NCBI GenBank assembly: GCA_946480785.1
Contig: CAMLLD010000036.1
Span: forward strand, 1 to 61,909
Direction: 5' to 3'
Source of the DNA: an uncultured Blastocatellia bacterium
GTDB taxonomy: Bacteria; Acidobacteriota; Blastocatellia; Pyrinomonadales; Pyrinomonadaceae
DNA: 61,909 nucleotides
Shown: positions 29,433 through 37,999 of the stretch, one piece after another
Layout: the number at the start of each line of letters is the position of its first letter
Position numbering within the stretch: the stretch's first letter is position 1
Program-made: the position numbers and the translations under genes
Notes under the pieces: generated by a model
Database searches by the model: none
The model's input: only the letters and a program-made list of their open reading frames with translations
What the model was told of the DNA's origin: nothing

Positions 29433-31097
29433 ATGGCTCATCTCAAAATCACCGACGCGAGTGGCCGTCAATGGCAATACAGTTTTTTGCCGCAGGCTGC
29501 GTGTACGATCGGCCGCGCGCCGGACAACACGGTGGTTTTGGACGATCCGCGCGCCTCACGCTATCACGCTCACGTCAATCAGGCAGACAACGGAACGTTC
29601 ACGATCGTCGACGGTGCGGTGATCAACGGCCAGCTACGGCGCAGCGCGAATAAAGTCTTCATCAACGGCGAGCCGCGTTTCGAACAGCAACTCAAAAACG
29701 GCGACCGCATCACGATCGGCGCGAGCACGTTGCGCTTCGAGCAGCCCGTGGAAGAACGGACCACGGATGTTCGTTACGACGACAAACCGCTGGGCCATAC
29801 GCAACTGCTGATCTCCGCGAACGACGTGATGTCGACCGTGCTGCGTTCGAAAGAAGAGATTCCCGTCGCGGCGCAACGCGACAAAGTGCTCGAAGCACTG
29901 CAGCGCAAAGCAAACATCCTGACGGCGCTTTACGAGATGAGCAAAACGCTCGGCTCAGTCTTCGACCTGAACGCGATCTTTGAAAAGGCCACCGACATCA
30001 TCTTTCGCTCAACGCCCGCCGATCGCGTGGTTGCATTGTTGGCTGAAAACGGAAACAACGGTGACGATGCGAACCTGACGCCGATCGCCGTGCGCGCTCG
30101 CGACAACAAGCTCGAAGCACACGCGCGCAAGTTGTCGATCGGACGGACCATCACGCGCAAAGTGATGCGCGAACGGGTCGCTTTGCTCTCACAGGACGCC
30201 GCGTCTGACGAACAGTTTGCCGGCGTCGATTCGATCGTGTCGCAAGGCGTGCGTTCGACGATCTGCGCGCCGTTGATGGCGGAGTCGCGCGTACACGGCG
30301 CCCTTTACGCCGATCGGTTGGATCCTTTCGCCGCGTTCAAGCCCGACGATCTCGAACTGATCAGCGCCGTCGCCGCGCAAACGGCGATCGCCGTTGAGAA
30401 TGCCCGCGCTCACGAACGTCTCGCGCGTGAAGAAGTCGCGCGCGCGAACTACAGCCGGTTTCTGCCCGAATACGTCGTGAAGCAGATGCTCGAAAATCCC
30501 GACTCGTTCAAGCTCGGCGGCGTGAGTCAGACCATCACAATTCTCTTCGCGGACATTCGCGGCTTCACACGCATCTCCGAACACGCGCCGCCCGAAAAGA
30601 TCGTGAGCCTTCTGAACCGTTACTTCTCCGCGATGACCGACATCATCTTCGCGCACGGCGGCACGCTCGATAAATATCTCGGCGATGGTCTAATGGCCCT
30701 GTTCGGCGCGCCAACAGCCACGCCCGACGATGCATCAAACGCCCTGAACGCCGCCGTCGCGATGCAGCGCCGTTTGCTTGGCATCAACCGCGAGCTGCGC
30801 GACGAAGGTTTTCCGGAAATCGGCGTCGGCATGGGCCTGCACACGGGCGAAGTCGTCGTTGGTTATATCGGTTCTGAACGCCGTTCCGAGTACACTGCAA
30901 TCGGTGATACCGTCAACACCTCGTCGCGGCTCGAATCAAACGCGCAGGGTGGAGAGATTCTGATCAGTGATGCGACGGCGAAAGCCGCACGCAGTCGTTA
31001 TAGACTAAAGCCACGCGAAGCGATCATGGTGAAAAACAGGCAACAGCCTGTGATGCTTTGGGAGGTCGACTGGCAAAAAGCAAGCGGGTCGTTTTAA
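29433..31097 (+). CDS. FHA-GAF-class III adenylate cyclase
   Basis: A 554-residue cytoplasmic signalling protein. An FHA domain (about 5-100; IGRAPDNTVVLDDPRASRYH) should bind phosphothreonine peptides. A GAF domain (about 170-315) could bind a small ligand. The C-terminal class III cyclase (about 355-545) keeps both metal Asp residues (LFADIRGF near 374 and YLGDGLMALFG near 417) and the ATP-type specificity residues (Lys in LDKYLGDG, Asp in TAIGDTVN), so it should make cAMP. The gene begins a tight run with an MreB-like gene 3 bases downstream. Together they suggest a link between protein phosphorylation, cAMP and cell shape. Confidence 0.92.
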   Translation: MAHLKITDASGRQWQYSFLPQAACTIGRAPDNTVVLDDPRASRYHAHVNQADNGTFTIVDGAVINGQLRRSANKVFINGEPRFEQQLKNGDRITIGASTLRFEQPVEERTTDVRYDDKPLGHTQLLISANDVMSTVLRSKEEIPVAAQRDKVLEALQRKANILTALYEMSKTLGSVFDLNAIFEKATDIIFRSTPADRVVALLAENGNNGDDANLTPIAVRARDNKLEAHARKLSIGRTITRKVMRERVALLSQDAASDEQFAGVDSIVSQGVRSTICAPLMAESRVHGALYADRLDPFAAFKPDDLELISAVAAQTAIAVENARAHERLAREEVARANYSRFLPEYVVKQMLENPDSFKLGGVSQTITILFADIRGFTRISEHAPPEKIVSLLNRYFSAMTDIIFAHGGTLDKYLGDGLMALFGAPTATPDDASNALNAAVAMQRRLLGINRELRDEGFPEIGVGMGLHTGEVVVGYIGSERRSEYTAIGDTVNTSSRLESNAQGGEILISDATAKAARSRYRLKPREAIMVKNRQQPVMLWEVDWQKASGSF

Positions 31098-31100
31098 GCA

Positions 31101-32204
31101 ATGTCCTTCATTCGCACTACCGGAAAACTGATCGGCCTTCACGCCCTTCAGAACGTTGTCTCAGACTCAATGGCGATCGATATGGGCTCGGCGAGCACAC
31201 TCATAGCCGTGCGCGGCCGTGGTGTCGTTGTCGATGAACCGTCTGTTGTCGCCGTCAACAAGATCACCGGCGAAGTGATCGCCTTCGGCAACGAAGCGCA
31301 CAAAATGCAGGGACGCGAAGCGCGCGACATCGCCGTGATCGCGCCACTCGTCGACGGCGTCGTGGCTGACTTCGAACGCACGCGGGCGATGCTCGATCAC
31401 TTCGTGCGCGAGGCTCGCAGCGGTCTTTCGCACTTCAGTCGCCGCGCGATCATGAGCGTCATTTCCGAAGTGACGCAGGTTGAGCAACGCGCGCTGCTCG
31501 CGGCCGCTGAAGAAGCCCGCATTAGTCGCGTCTACATGATCGAAGAAGGACAGGCAGCAGCGATCGGCGCGGGCGTTCCCGTCAACGACGAACACGCCGC
31601 GGCAGTCGTGGACATCGGCGGTGGCACGACGAACGTCGCCGCGATCATAAGCGGCTCGATCATCGCTTCGCGCGCGGAAAGAATCGGCAGCGGCGATATC
31701 GATCAGGCGATCATGGACCGTCTGCGGCGTCATCGCGGTTTGACTATCGGCGTGCAGACGGCGGAACGGTTGAAACTGGAGCTGAGTTCCGCGATCGAAC
31801 CGGAAGAACCCAACAAGAAGATCAACGTGCGCGGGCGTGACGTGCAGACGGGAAGTCCGGGCGCAGTCGACATCACGGCCGGCGAGGTTTACGCGATCAC
31901 GATGACGATCATCCGGCGCATTGCCGAGGAAGTGCGCTCGATGCTGACGGAGCTCGCGCCGGAAGTCGCCGGCGATATTTACGAGCGCGGGCTGATTCTC
32001 ACCGGCGGCGGCGCGCAACTCGAAGGCTTGTCGCAATACCTGCAACGCGAGCTCGATCTGGTCGTGAAAGTTGCCGACGATCCGCGCTTCGCGATCGTGC
32101 GCGGGTTGGCCCAACTCTACGAAGAACCGCTGTTGCTGCGGCGCGTCGCGCGCACCGAAGCGCATCCGTTACTCGACACAGAAGCGACCGCGTTCGAGAC
32201 CTAA
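31101..32204 (+). CDS. MreB-family bacterial actin homologue
   Basis: A 367-residue actin-fold protein. Phosphate-binding loops are AIDMGSASTLIAVRGRGVVV (about 26-45) and AAVVDIGGGTTNVAAIISGS (about 169-188), and the adenosine motif is GLILTGGGAQLEGLSQYL (about 298). These match MreB, which polymerises under the inner membrane and guides wall synthesis. The context is unusual: no mreC, mreD or rodA is next to it, and it follows an FHA-cyclase by 3 bases. It has about 20 extra residues at each end. It may be the main MreB or a specialised paralogue; other copies in the genome would decide. Confidence 0.88.
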   Translation: MSFIRTTGKLIGLHALQNVVSDSMAIDMGSASTLIAVRGRGVVVDEPSVVAVNKITGEVIAFGNEAHKMQGREARDIAVIAPLVDGVVADFERTRAMLDHFVREARSGLSHFSRRAIMSVISEVTQVEQRALLAAAEEARISRVYMIEEGQAAAIGAGVPVNDEHAAAVVDIGGGTTNVAAIISGSIIASRAERIGSGDIDQAIMDRLRRHRGLTIGVQTAERLKLELSSAIEPEEPNKKINVRGRDVQTGSPGAVDITAGEVYAITMTIIRRIAEEVRSMLTELAPEVAGDIYERGLILTGGGAQLEGLSQYLQRELDLVVKVADDPRFAIVRGLAQLYEEPLLLRRVARTEAHPLLDTEATAFET

Positions 32205-32222
32205 GCCGCCGGGAACCACGAT

Positions 32223-33377
32223 GTGAACTTCCTCGGAATCTACAAACGCCAGATCACGGTCGCGCATATCTTCGGCATTCCGGTGCGTTTTGATTACCGC
32301 TGGTTCATCGTCTTCATCCTGAGCGTCTGGCTCATCGCCGTGAACCTCAGCCGCGGCGGCATGTTTATCGGTTCGTTTCGACTGCAACCGGTCGGCACGG
32401 TGACGGCGTGGGTGCTCGGCGTCATCACGACGCTCGGGCTGTTTCTCTCTGTGTTGGCCCACGAGCTCTCGCACGCGTTAGTGGGCCGTTCGGAAGGCAT
32501 CGAGATCGAAGAGATCGTGCTGCATCCGTTTGGCGGACTCGCGCGACTGCGCAACGAACCGGAGAATCCGCGCGCCGAGTTCAGAATCGCCGTCGCTGGA
32601 CCAGCCGCGAGTTTCCTGATCGGCGTGATCAGTTTTGTCCTGTTATTGCCGACGGTGCGCGCCGGCTACTCGATCGCCGCCGGTATTTTGCTGCTGCTCT
32701 CGGCCGGCAATCTGTTGCTCGCGATCTTCAACCTCTTTCCCGGTTATCCACTTGACGGCGGCCGCGTGTTGCGCGCGATCCTCTGGCGTCGCACTGGTGA
32801 CATTCGCGAAGCGACGCGTCTCGCCGGAATCTGCGGGATGCTGATCGCCGCGATTCTGATCATCTTCGGCGTCTACATGGTCATCGCGCCGAATTTCCGT
32901 TCGTACTTCATGGGTTTCTGGTCCGTGCTCGTCGGCCTGTTTCTCTTCGACGCGGCTTATAGAATCGTGAAGCACGTGCAGGGTCGTTTGCAAAACATCG
33001 TGCGCGAAGCGATGTCGGCGCCGTTTTCGATCGAACCTGACTTGTTGATTAGCAACTTGATCGATTCCGTTTTGCCTATGCACCGCCAGGTTGCGTTTCC
33101 CGTGGCTCTGAATCAACGCCTTCACGGCATGTTGTCGTTGGAAGATCTGAAAGCATTGCCGCGTGAACGCTGGCATCTCACGCGCGCTCGCGACGTGATG
33201 CGGCCGATCGCGCCGCGGTTCTTCGTCGAACCGAACGCGACGCTTGGTTACGCCCGCGAACTGATGAAGGTTAACGGTATCGGATCGCTCGCCGTAGTCG
33301 GCAAAAACGGCGAACTCGTCGGCTTCCTGCAAAGTGGCAAGTTCAAACGCAAACGCGGCGCAAAAGTGGCGCGCTAA
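32223..33377 (+). CDS. Site-2-type intramembrane metalloprotease with CBS domains
   Basis: A 384-residue integral membrane protein of family M50. The zinc motif HELSHALVG (about residue 80) and the third-ligand motif NLFPGYPLDGGR (about 169) lie in membrane helices. A pair of CBS domains occupies about 260-375 and may sense adenine nucleotides. Such proteases cut transmembrane substrates, for example trimmed anti-sigma factors. The start is a GTG at 32223; the ATG two bases earlier is followed at once by a stop. The gene is 18 bases after the MreB-like gene and likely in the same operon. Confidence 0.9.
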   Translation: MNFLGIYKRQITVAHIFGIPVRFDYRWFIVFILSVWLIAVNLSRGGMFIGSFRLQPVGTVTAWVLGVITTLGLFLSVLAHELSHALVGRSEGIEIEEIVLHPFGGLARLRNEPENPRAEFRIAVAGPAASFLIGVISFVLLLPTVRAGYSIAAGILLLLSAGNLLLAIFNLFPGYPLDGGRVLRAILWRRTGDIREATRLAGICGMLIAAILIIFGVYMVIAPNFRSYFMGFWSVLVGLFLFDAAYRIVKHVQGRLQNIVREAMSAPFSIEPDLLISNLIDSVLPMHRQVAFPVALNQRLHGMLSLEDLKALPRERWHLTRARDVMRPIAPRFFVEPNATLGYARELMKVNGIGSLAVVGKNGELVGFLQSGKFKRKRGAKVAR

Positions 33378-33416
33378 CTCACAACCCGCGAACCTCCGCG
33401 TGATAAATTAGCGACG

Positions 33417-33445
33417 TTGCTCACATAGAATTTTTCCGCGATAAT
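33417..33445 (+). promoter_or_regulatory. Promoter of the CDF transporter gene
   Basis: TTGCTC (33417-33422) and GATAAT (33440-33445) are separated by 17 bases, 41 bases before the ATG at 33487. Confidence 0.45.
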
Positions 33446-33486
33446 CCGAATGGCGCTTTCATTCTCGCTACTTGAAGGACTCGTGT

Positions 33487-34434
33487 ATGCTGGCCGTAAT
33501 CGGCGCGCTCTTTGCCAACGGTTTGATCGCAGTGTTGAAGCTGATCGCAGCCTTCATTACCGGTTCTTCCGGGATGATGGCTGAAGCGCTGCACTCGGTC
33601 GCAGACACCACCAACCAGATCTTTCTGTTGCTGGGTCTGCGCTTCTACAAGCGTCCGGCGTCCGCCAAACACCCCTTTGGTTACGGGAAAGAACGGTTCT
33701 TCTGGTCTTTCATAGCCGCGATCTTTATTTTCGGCGTCGGCGCGACGTACGCGATTTACGAAGGCATCGTAAAACTGACGCACCCGCACCCGCCGACGAA
33801 CCTCGGCTGGGCTTACGTGGTGCTCGCGCTTTCGTTCCTGTTGGAATCCGCCTCGATTGCGATCGCGCTGTACCAGGAAGTGAACGAAGCGCATCACGAA
33901 GGCCTCAGCTTTCGCGATTACTTGCGGGAGTCGAAAGACCCGACCGCCAAGACCGTGATCTTTGAAGACTCTGCGGCGCTGATTGGCATCGTCATCGCTA
34001 CGCTCGGGCTCGTGCTGACCCAATACCAGGTCGGCGGCAGCGCGGGCGCGTACTGGGACGGTGTCGCCTCGATCAGCATCGGATTGGTGTTGGCCGTGGT
34101 TGCCTTCGTGCTGGCGCGCTCGTCGCGCGGACTCCTGCTCGGCGAAGCAGCAAACAAGAAAGAAGTGGCGGCGATCAAACAGGCGATCGAGAGCCACCCG
34201 AACGTCGAACGAGTGGTCGAGCTGCTGACGATGCATCTGGCGCCGAAACAGATCTTGATCAACGCGCACGTGCAACTGCGGCCGAACCTGGTCACAGGCG
34301 ATATCGAAAAGTCGATCGCGGAGATCGAAGATCGCATCAAACGCGCGGAGCCGAAAGTTGAAATGATCTTTCTCGAGACCGCGCGCGGCGAAACGGTCGA
34401 TGGTGGTCGACTCGTCGCCGAGAACATCGGTTAG
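33487..34434 (+). CDS. Cation diffusion facilitator (CDF) metal exporter
   Basis: A 315-residue inner-membrane protein with about six helices and a C-terminal cytoplasmic domain. It exports divalent metals (zinc, iron, manganese or cobalt) by proton exchange. The metal site motif AEALHSVADTTNQ near residue 35 and FEDSAALIGIVIATLG near 160 are present, and the cytoplasmic part ends with a regulatory domain (VERVVELLTMHLAPKQILIN). An AAGGA site sits 7 bases before the ATG at 33487, which I prefer over a TTG at 33472. The metal is not predictable from the motif alone. Confidence 0.9.
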   Translation: MLAVIGALFANGLIAVLKLIAAFITGSSGMMAEALHSVADTTNQIFLLLGLRFYKRPASAKHPFGYGKERFFWSFIAAIFIFGVGATYAIYEGIVKLTHPHPPTNLGWAYVVLALSFLLESASIAIALYQEVNEAHHEGLSFRDYLRESKDPTAKTVIFEDSAALIGIVIATLGLVLTQYQVGGSAGAYWDGVASISIGLVLAVVAFVLARSSRGLLLGEAANKKEVAAIKQAIESHPNVERVVELLTMHLAPKQILINAHVQLRPNLVTGDIEKSIAEIEDRIKRAEPKVEMIFLETARGETVDGGRLVAENIG

Positions 34435-34514
34435 TTGAATTTCGCATAGTGTGGAGAAACTAAGTTGCTGTCGCTACGCCCGGCATCAGGGACCCACAAA
34501 ATCGATCGTACGAG

Positions 34515-35366
34515 ATGTTGCTACTACTGCCATACACGGAGTATCTGAGACGAGCCGGTGAGCCGCGCAATATCGCGGACATCGTGCTTGTCTTTTTGCT
34601 CGTGTATGCAGTTTTGAAACTCCTGCGCGGTACTCGCGCCGCGCCCATGGCCGCCGGCCTCGCCGCTATCGTTTTTCTCTACTGGCTTTCCGTCAAACAA
34701 GATCTCGCGACGCTGGAGTTCGTGCTCAGCAACGGGCTGCTCTACATCGGTATCGCGATCATCGTTTTGTTCCAGTCGGAAATTCGGCAGGCGTTGATTA
34801 CGTTCGGCAATCGTTTTCGCATGCCGTTTTCGCGGCAACACCGCGGACAGTTTGGCGAAGGCGTCTACGATGAAGTGATCCTTGCGGCGACGACACTCGC
34901 CTCGACGAAAACCGGGGCACTGATCGTGATCGAGCGCAACGTCGGGTTGAAGAACGTGATCGACGGCGGCGTGCAACTCGACGCCGAACTCAGTTACGAC
35001 CTGCTTTTGAGTATCTTCAACACGGCGAGTCCGCTGCACGACGGCGCGGTCGTCGTGAGACGTCATCGCATCGCTGCGGCGTCGTGCTTTTTGCCGTTAA
35101 CACTGAATCCGCGTCTGTCGCGCGATCTCGGCACGCGCCATCGTGCCGCGATCGGCGTGACTGAAGACACGGACGCGGTCGCCGTGGTCGTCTCGGAAGA
35201 AACAGGACTGCTATCGTTCGTGCAACGAGGCGATATCAAACGCGGGCTCGACGCCACGAAGCTGCGCGAAGCGATCTTCGAAGCGTTGGGCGTGGCGCCA
35301 AAGAAAGAAAAAGAAGCCACGCAGAAAGCTGCGGAGTCGGACGCGGAAGAGATCGCGCCGGTGTGA
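34515..35366 (+). CDS. cdaA: Diadenylate cyclase (c-di-AMP synthase, CdaA type)
   Basis: A 283-residue protein that makes c-di-AMP from two ATP. Three N-terminal membrane helices (about 18-95) anchor it, then comes the DAC domain. Its two signature motifs are present: DGA in ASPLHDGAVVV (near 176) and RHR in LGTRHRAAIGV (near 207). The C-terminal tail is Lys/Glu-rich. The order cdaA-cdaR-glmM is the same as in Firmicutes, where CdaR and GlmM control the cyclase and link c-di-AMP to wall precursor supply. cdaR starts 3 bases after its stop. Confidence 0.95.
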   Translation: MLLLLPYTEYLRRAGEPRNIADIVLVFLLVYAVLKLLRGTRAAPMAAGLAAIVFLYWLSVKQDLATLEFVLSNGLLYIGIAIIVLFQSEIRQALITFGNRFRMPFSRQHRGQFGEGVYDEVILAATTLASTKTGALIVIERNVGLKNVIDGGVQLDAELSYDLLLSIFNTASPLHDGAVVVRRHRIAAASCFLPLTLNPRLSRDLGTRHRAAIGVTEDTDAVAVVVSEETGLLSFVQRGDIKRGLDATKLREAIFEALGVAPKKEKEATQKAAESDAEEIAPV

Positions 35367-35369
35367 GTT

Positions 35370-36329
35370 ATGCCGTTTCAGGACGTTGACGAAATCACGG
35401 AGGCACCAAGCGCCGCGCCGGCGCCGCCCAGTCGTGTCGAGAAACTGCTGCGCAAGCTCTTCATCGAAGACTGGAGTTTGAAACTGCTCTCGCTTGCGAT
35501 CGCGCTCGTACTTTGGTTGCTAGTAACGGGGCAAAACCAGCCGGTAACAGCCCACCTCAATGTGCAACTCAATTTCATCCGGCCACCGGCACTCGAGATC
35601 AGCAACGACCCGCCGCGCACGGTTGACGTGATGCTCACCGGCAGTAGAAACAAACTGGACGATTTGACGTCGCTCGATCTCGTCGCCACCGTCGACATCA
35701 GCGATCAGCGCGCGGGCGAACGCGTGTTGCGGCTCGCGGACAAGGCGCAGATCTCGTTGCCGCAGGGCGTGAAGGTTGATGGTTTTCAACCGAGCGCCGT
35801 TCCCGTTCGGCTCGAAGCGATCGTCGAGCGGCAGGTCCCGCTCGATCCCAAGCTCGAGGGTAAGCCAGCCGATGGTTACGACGTGTATTCGGCGCGGCCG
35901 AGCCGGGAAACGGTGACGCTGCGCGGCCCGGAGAGTCGCATCGCCGCGTTGCAACGAGTGCCGACGGAGAGCATTTGGATTTCGGGACACAAGGAGAGTT
36001 TTACGGCCACGAATGTGGCAGTTGATGTGCCGGATCCGAAAGTCGACGTGATCGATCCGGTGGTGAATGTGGAAGTCGAGATCGGCGAGCACCGTGCGGA
36101 AAAGAGTTTTTCGGGAGTGACGGCAAGCGGAACGGACGGCGCGCGCGTGCAGCCGGCGAGCGCGTCGGTGACACTGCTTGGGCCGGCGAGTCTGTTGGAT
36201 TCGCTGAAGGCCGAGGAGCTCAAAGTTCTAGTCGACGGAAGCAGTGGACCACGAATTCAGTTGCCGCCGGCGCTGAACGGAAAAGTTTTCTTGAAATCAA
36301 TTCAACCCAGCAGGTTCATCATCCCTTAA
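35370..36329 (+). CDS. cdaR: YbbR-domain protein, CdaR-like cyclase regulator
   Basis: A 319-residue protein with one membrane helix (WSLKLLSLAIALVLWLLVTG, about 38-57) and then several YbbR repeats that should lie outside the membrane (ISNDPPRTVDVMLTGSRNKL; RQVPLDPKLEGKPADGYDVY). In Firmicutes the equivalent protein binds CdaA and modulates its activity. Its place between cdaA and glmM supports the same role here. The stop codon shares one base with the glmM start (TAATG), implying coupling. Confidence 0.9.
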   Translation: MPFQDVDEITEAPSAAPAPPSRVEKLLRKLFIEDWSLKLLSLAIALVLWLLVTGQNQPVTAHLNVQLNFIRPPALEISNDPPRTVDVMLTGSRNKLDDLTSLDLVATVDISDQRAGERVLRLADKAQISLPQGVKVDGFQPSAVPVRLEAIVERQVPLDPKLEGKPADGYDVYSARPSRETVTLRGPESRIAALQRVPTESIWISGHKESFTATNVAVDVPDPKVDVIDPVVNVEVEIGEHRAEKSFSGVTASGTDGARVQPASASVTLLGPASLLDSLKAEELKVLVDGSSGPRIQLPPALNGKVFLKSIQPSRFIIP

Positions 36330-37684
36330 TGAAGGCTCTCTTTGGAACTGACGGCATTCGCGGCGAGGCCGGACGTTTTCCACTCGACGCCGCCACTGTC
36401 AAAACGATCGGCTTCTCTTTAGCACGTCATCTGGCGGAAACGATCGCTAAACCAACAATCATTATTGGCCGCGACACGCGCGAATCAGGCGAGTGGCTCG
36501 AGCAGGCTCTGATAGAGGGCGCGTCTGAGGCGGGCGTCGAGTGTCTGTCGGCGGGTGTGATCACAACACCGGGCGTGGCGTTCCTGACGCGCAAATACGA
36601 GGCGAGCGCCGGCGTCGTCATCAGCGCCTCGCACAATCCATATCAGGACAACGGGATCAAGATCTTTTCGCCGTCTGGGCAGAAGATCGACGATGCTTTA
36701 GAACGCCAAATCGAACGTGACATTGAACAGGGATTGAAGCCCGATCTTAAAGAGGGATTTATCCCAAAAGATCCCTCTCCCACGGCCGCAGCTAGCGCAC
36801 GCAACGACTACCTGAACTTCCTCACAAACGACATCGGTCATGGCCTATCACTCCACGGCCTGACAATCATCGTCGATTGCGCCAACGGCGCCAGCACCAA
36901 CTTCGCTCCGCAACTCTTTGAAAATCTCGGCGCCCGCGTCATCGCGATCAACGCCAACCCCGACGGCCGAAACATCAACCTGAACTCCGGTTCACTCCAC
37001 ATCGACTCCCTCATCAACGCCGTCAAAAAAGAAAAAGCCGATCTCGGCGTGGCCTTCGACGGTGACGCCGATCGCTCGTTATTCGTCGACGAAAAAGGCG
37101 GCTTTGTCGATGGCGACGCAACACTGTGGGTGCTCGCAAACTATCTCCGCGCCCACGGAAAACTAAAAGACGACACTGTTGTCGCGACAGTGATGAGTAA
37201 TATCGGCTTGGAGATCGCACTGCGTGCCGCCGGCATTCGCCTGGTCCGCACCGACGTCGGCGACAAGTACGTCCTTGACGAGCTCCTAAAGCTCGGCGCG
37301 AGTCTCGGTGGCGAACAGTCAGGCCACATCATCATGCCGGAGCTGAGTCTCGCGGGCGACGGCATGATCACCGCGCTCAGCCTGCTGCGCGCTCTCCGTG
37401 AAACCGACAAAACACTGGCGCAAGCGACCGCAGGTTTCCAGCAATATCCGCAGATTCTCGTAAACGTGCGCGTCCGCGAGAAAGTCCCCTTTGCCGAACT
37501 GCCTGCTGTTCAGGCGGAGGTCAGAGACGTCGAGGAACGGCTCTCGCACAAAGGCCGGCTACTGCTCCGCTACTCGGGCACGGAGCGGCTGGCCCGCGTC
37601 ATGATCGAAGGCGAGAGTCAGTTTGAAATCGAGGGCTACGCGGAACGGATCGCCGCTGCGATCAAGCGCGCGATCGGGGCCTGA
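36329..37684 (+). CDS. glmM: Phosphoglucosamine mutase
   Basis: GlmM converts glucosamine-6-phosphate to glucosamine-1-phosphate for UDP-GlcNAc, peptidoglycan and LPS. The 451-residue length is typical. Seen are the N-terminal FGTDGIRGEAG, the active phosphoserine loop ISASHNPYQDNGIKIF (about residue 100), the magnesium loop AFDGDADRSLFVDE (about 243), the sugar-binding GGEQSGHIIMPE and the phosphate-binding end RYSGTERLARVMIEG. It is the last gene of the cdaA-cdaR-glmM unit. A GC-rich 8-bp stem at 37699-37706/37730-37737 follows, without a U-tract. Confidence 0.97.
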   Translation: MKALFGTDGIRGEAGRFPLDAATVKTIGFSLARHLAETIAKPTIIIGRDTRESGEWLEQALIEGASEAGVECLSAGVITTPGVAFLTRKYEASAGVVISASHNPYQDNGIKIFSPSGQKIDDALERQIERDIEQGLKPDLKEGFIPKDPSPTAAASARNDYLNFLTNDIGHGLSLHGLTIIVDCANGASTNFAPQLFENLGARVIAINANPDGRNINLNSGSLHIDSLINAVKKEKADLGVAFDGDADRSLFVDEKGGFVDGDATLWVLANYLRAHGKLKDDTVVATVMSNIGLEIALRAAGIRLVRTDVGDKYVLDELLKLGASLGGEQSGHIIMPELSLAGDGMITALSLLRALRETDKTLAQATAGFQQYPQILVNVRVREKVPFAELPAVQAEVRDVEERLSHKGRLLLRYSGTERLARVMIEGESQFEIEGYAERIAAAIKRAIGA

Positions 37685-37824
37685 GCCTGAAATTTCTACA
37701 CGCCGCCCCGCGAAAAATCTACATCGTTCGCGGCGTGAGTCGAGGGGCGAAGGTGCTTTCGCTCGGCTCAATCACGCGATTTCCACGGGATTCTTACTTA
37801 GTTCAAGCTTCTCAAAAAAGACTG

Positions 37825-37854
37825 TTGCACGGCACAAGCGTTGCGGTGTATATT
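37825..37854 (+). promoter_or_regulatory. Promoter of the candidate RNA upstream of aroB
   Basis: TTGCAC (37825-37830) and TATATT (37849-37854) with an 18-base spacer; TGTATA at 37847-37852 gives 16 bases. Transcription would begin near 37861, at the 5' edge of three hairpins. Confidence 0.55.
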
Positions 37855-37860
37855 GCGGGG

Positions 37861-37975
37861 CAAGAGAGACGGTTGGTGGATCCTCCGTCTCAAGTGGTTG
37901 CTGGGGTGAGGACAGTAACCACGAATATGGATGGGCGCGACGCACTCCCACGTATGTCGCGCCCATTCGCTTTTG
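37861..37975 (+). ncRNA. Candidate structured RNA or attenuator with three hairpins before aroB
   Basis: The 315-base gap between glmM and aroB has no gene, but its second half is strongly structured. Hairpin 1 pairs 37866-37872 with 37885-37891 (7 bp). Hairpin 2 pairs 37894-37903 with 37913-37922 (10 bp, one G-U). Hairpin 3 pairs 37931-37941 with 37956-37966 (11 bp) and is followed by TCGCTTTTGTT, terminator-like. A fitting promoter lies just upstream. It could be an independent small RNA of about 115 bases, or a leader attenuating aroB, whose ATG is 33 bases after hairpin 3. It does not match any riboswitch class I know. The first part of the gap (37685-37820) shows only a GC-rich stem at 37699-37737. 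Confidence 0.6.
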
Positions 37976-37999
37976 TTGGCGAGTAACCTCCAAGTCCCC

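Noticed and set aside
37861..37975. 6S RNA
   Set aside because: Too short, and lacks the long closing stem with a central bubble; three separate hairpins are seen instead.
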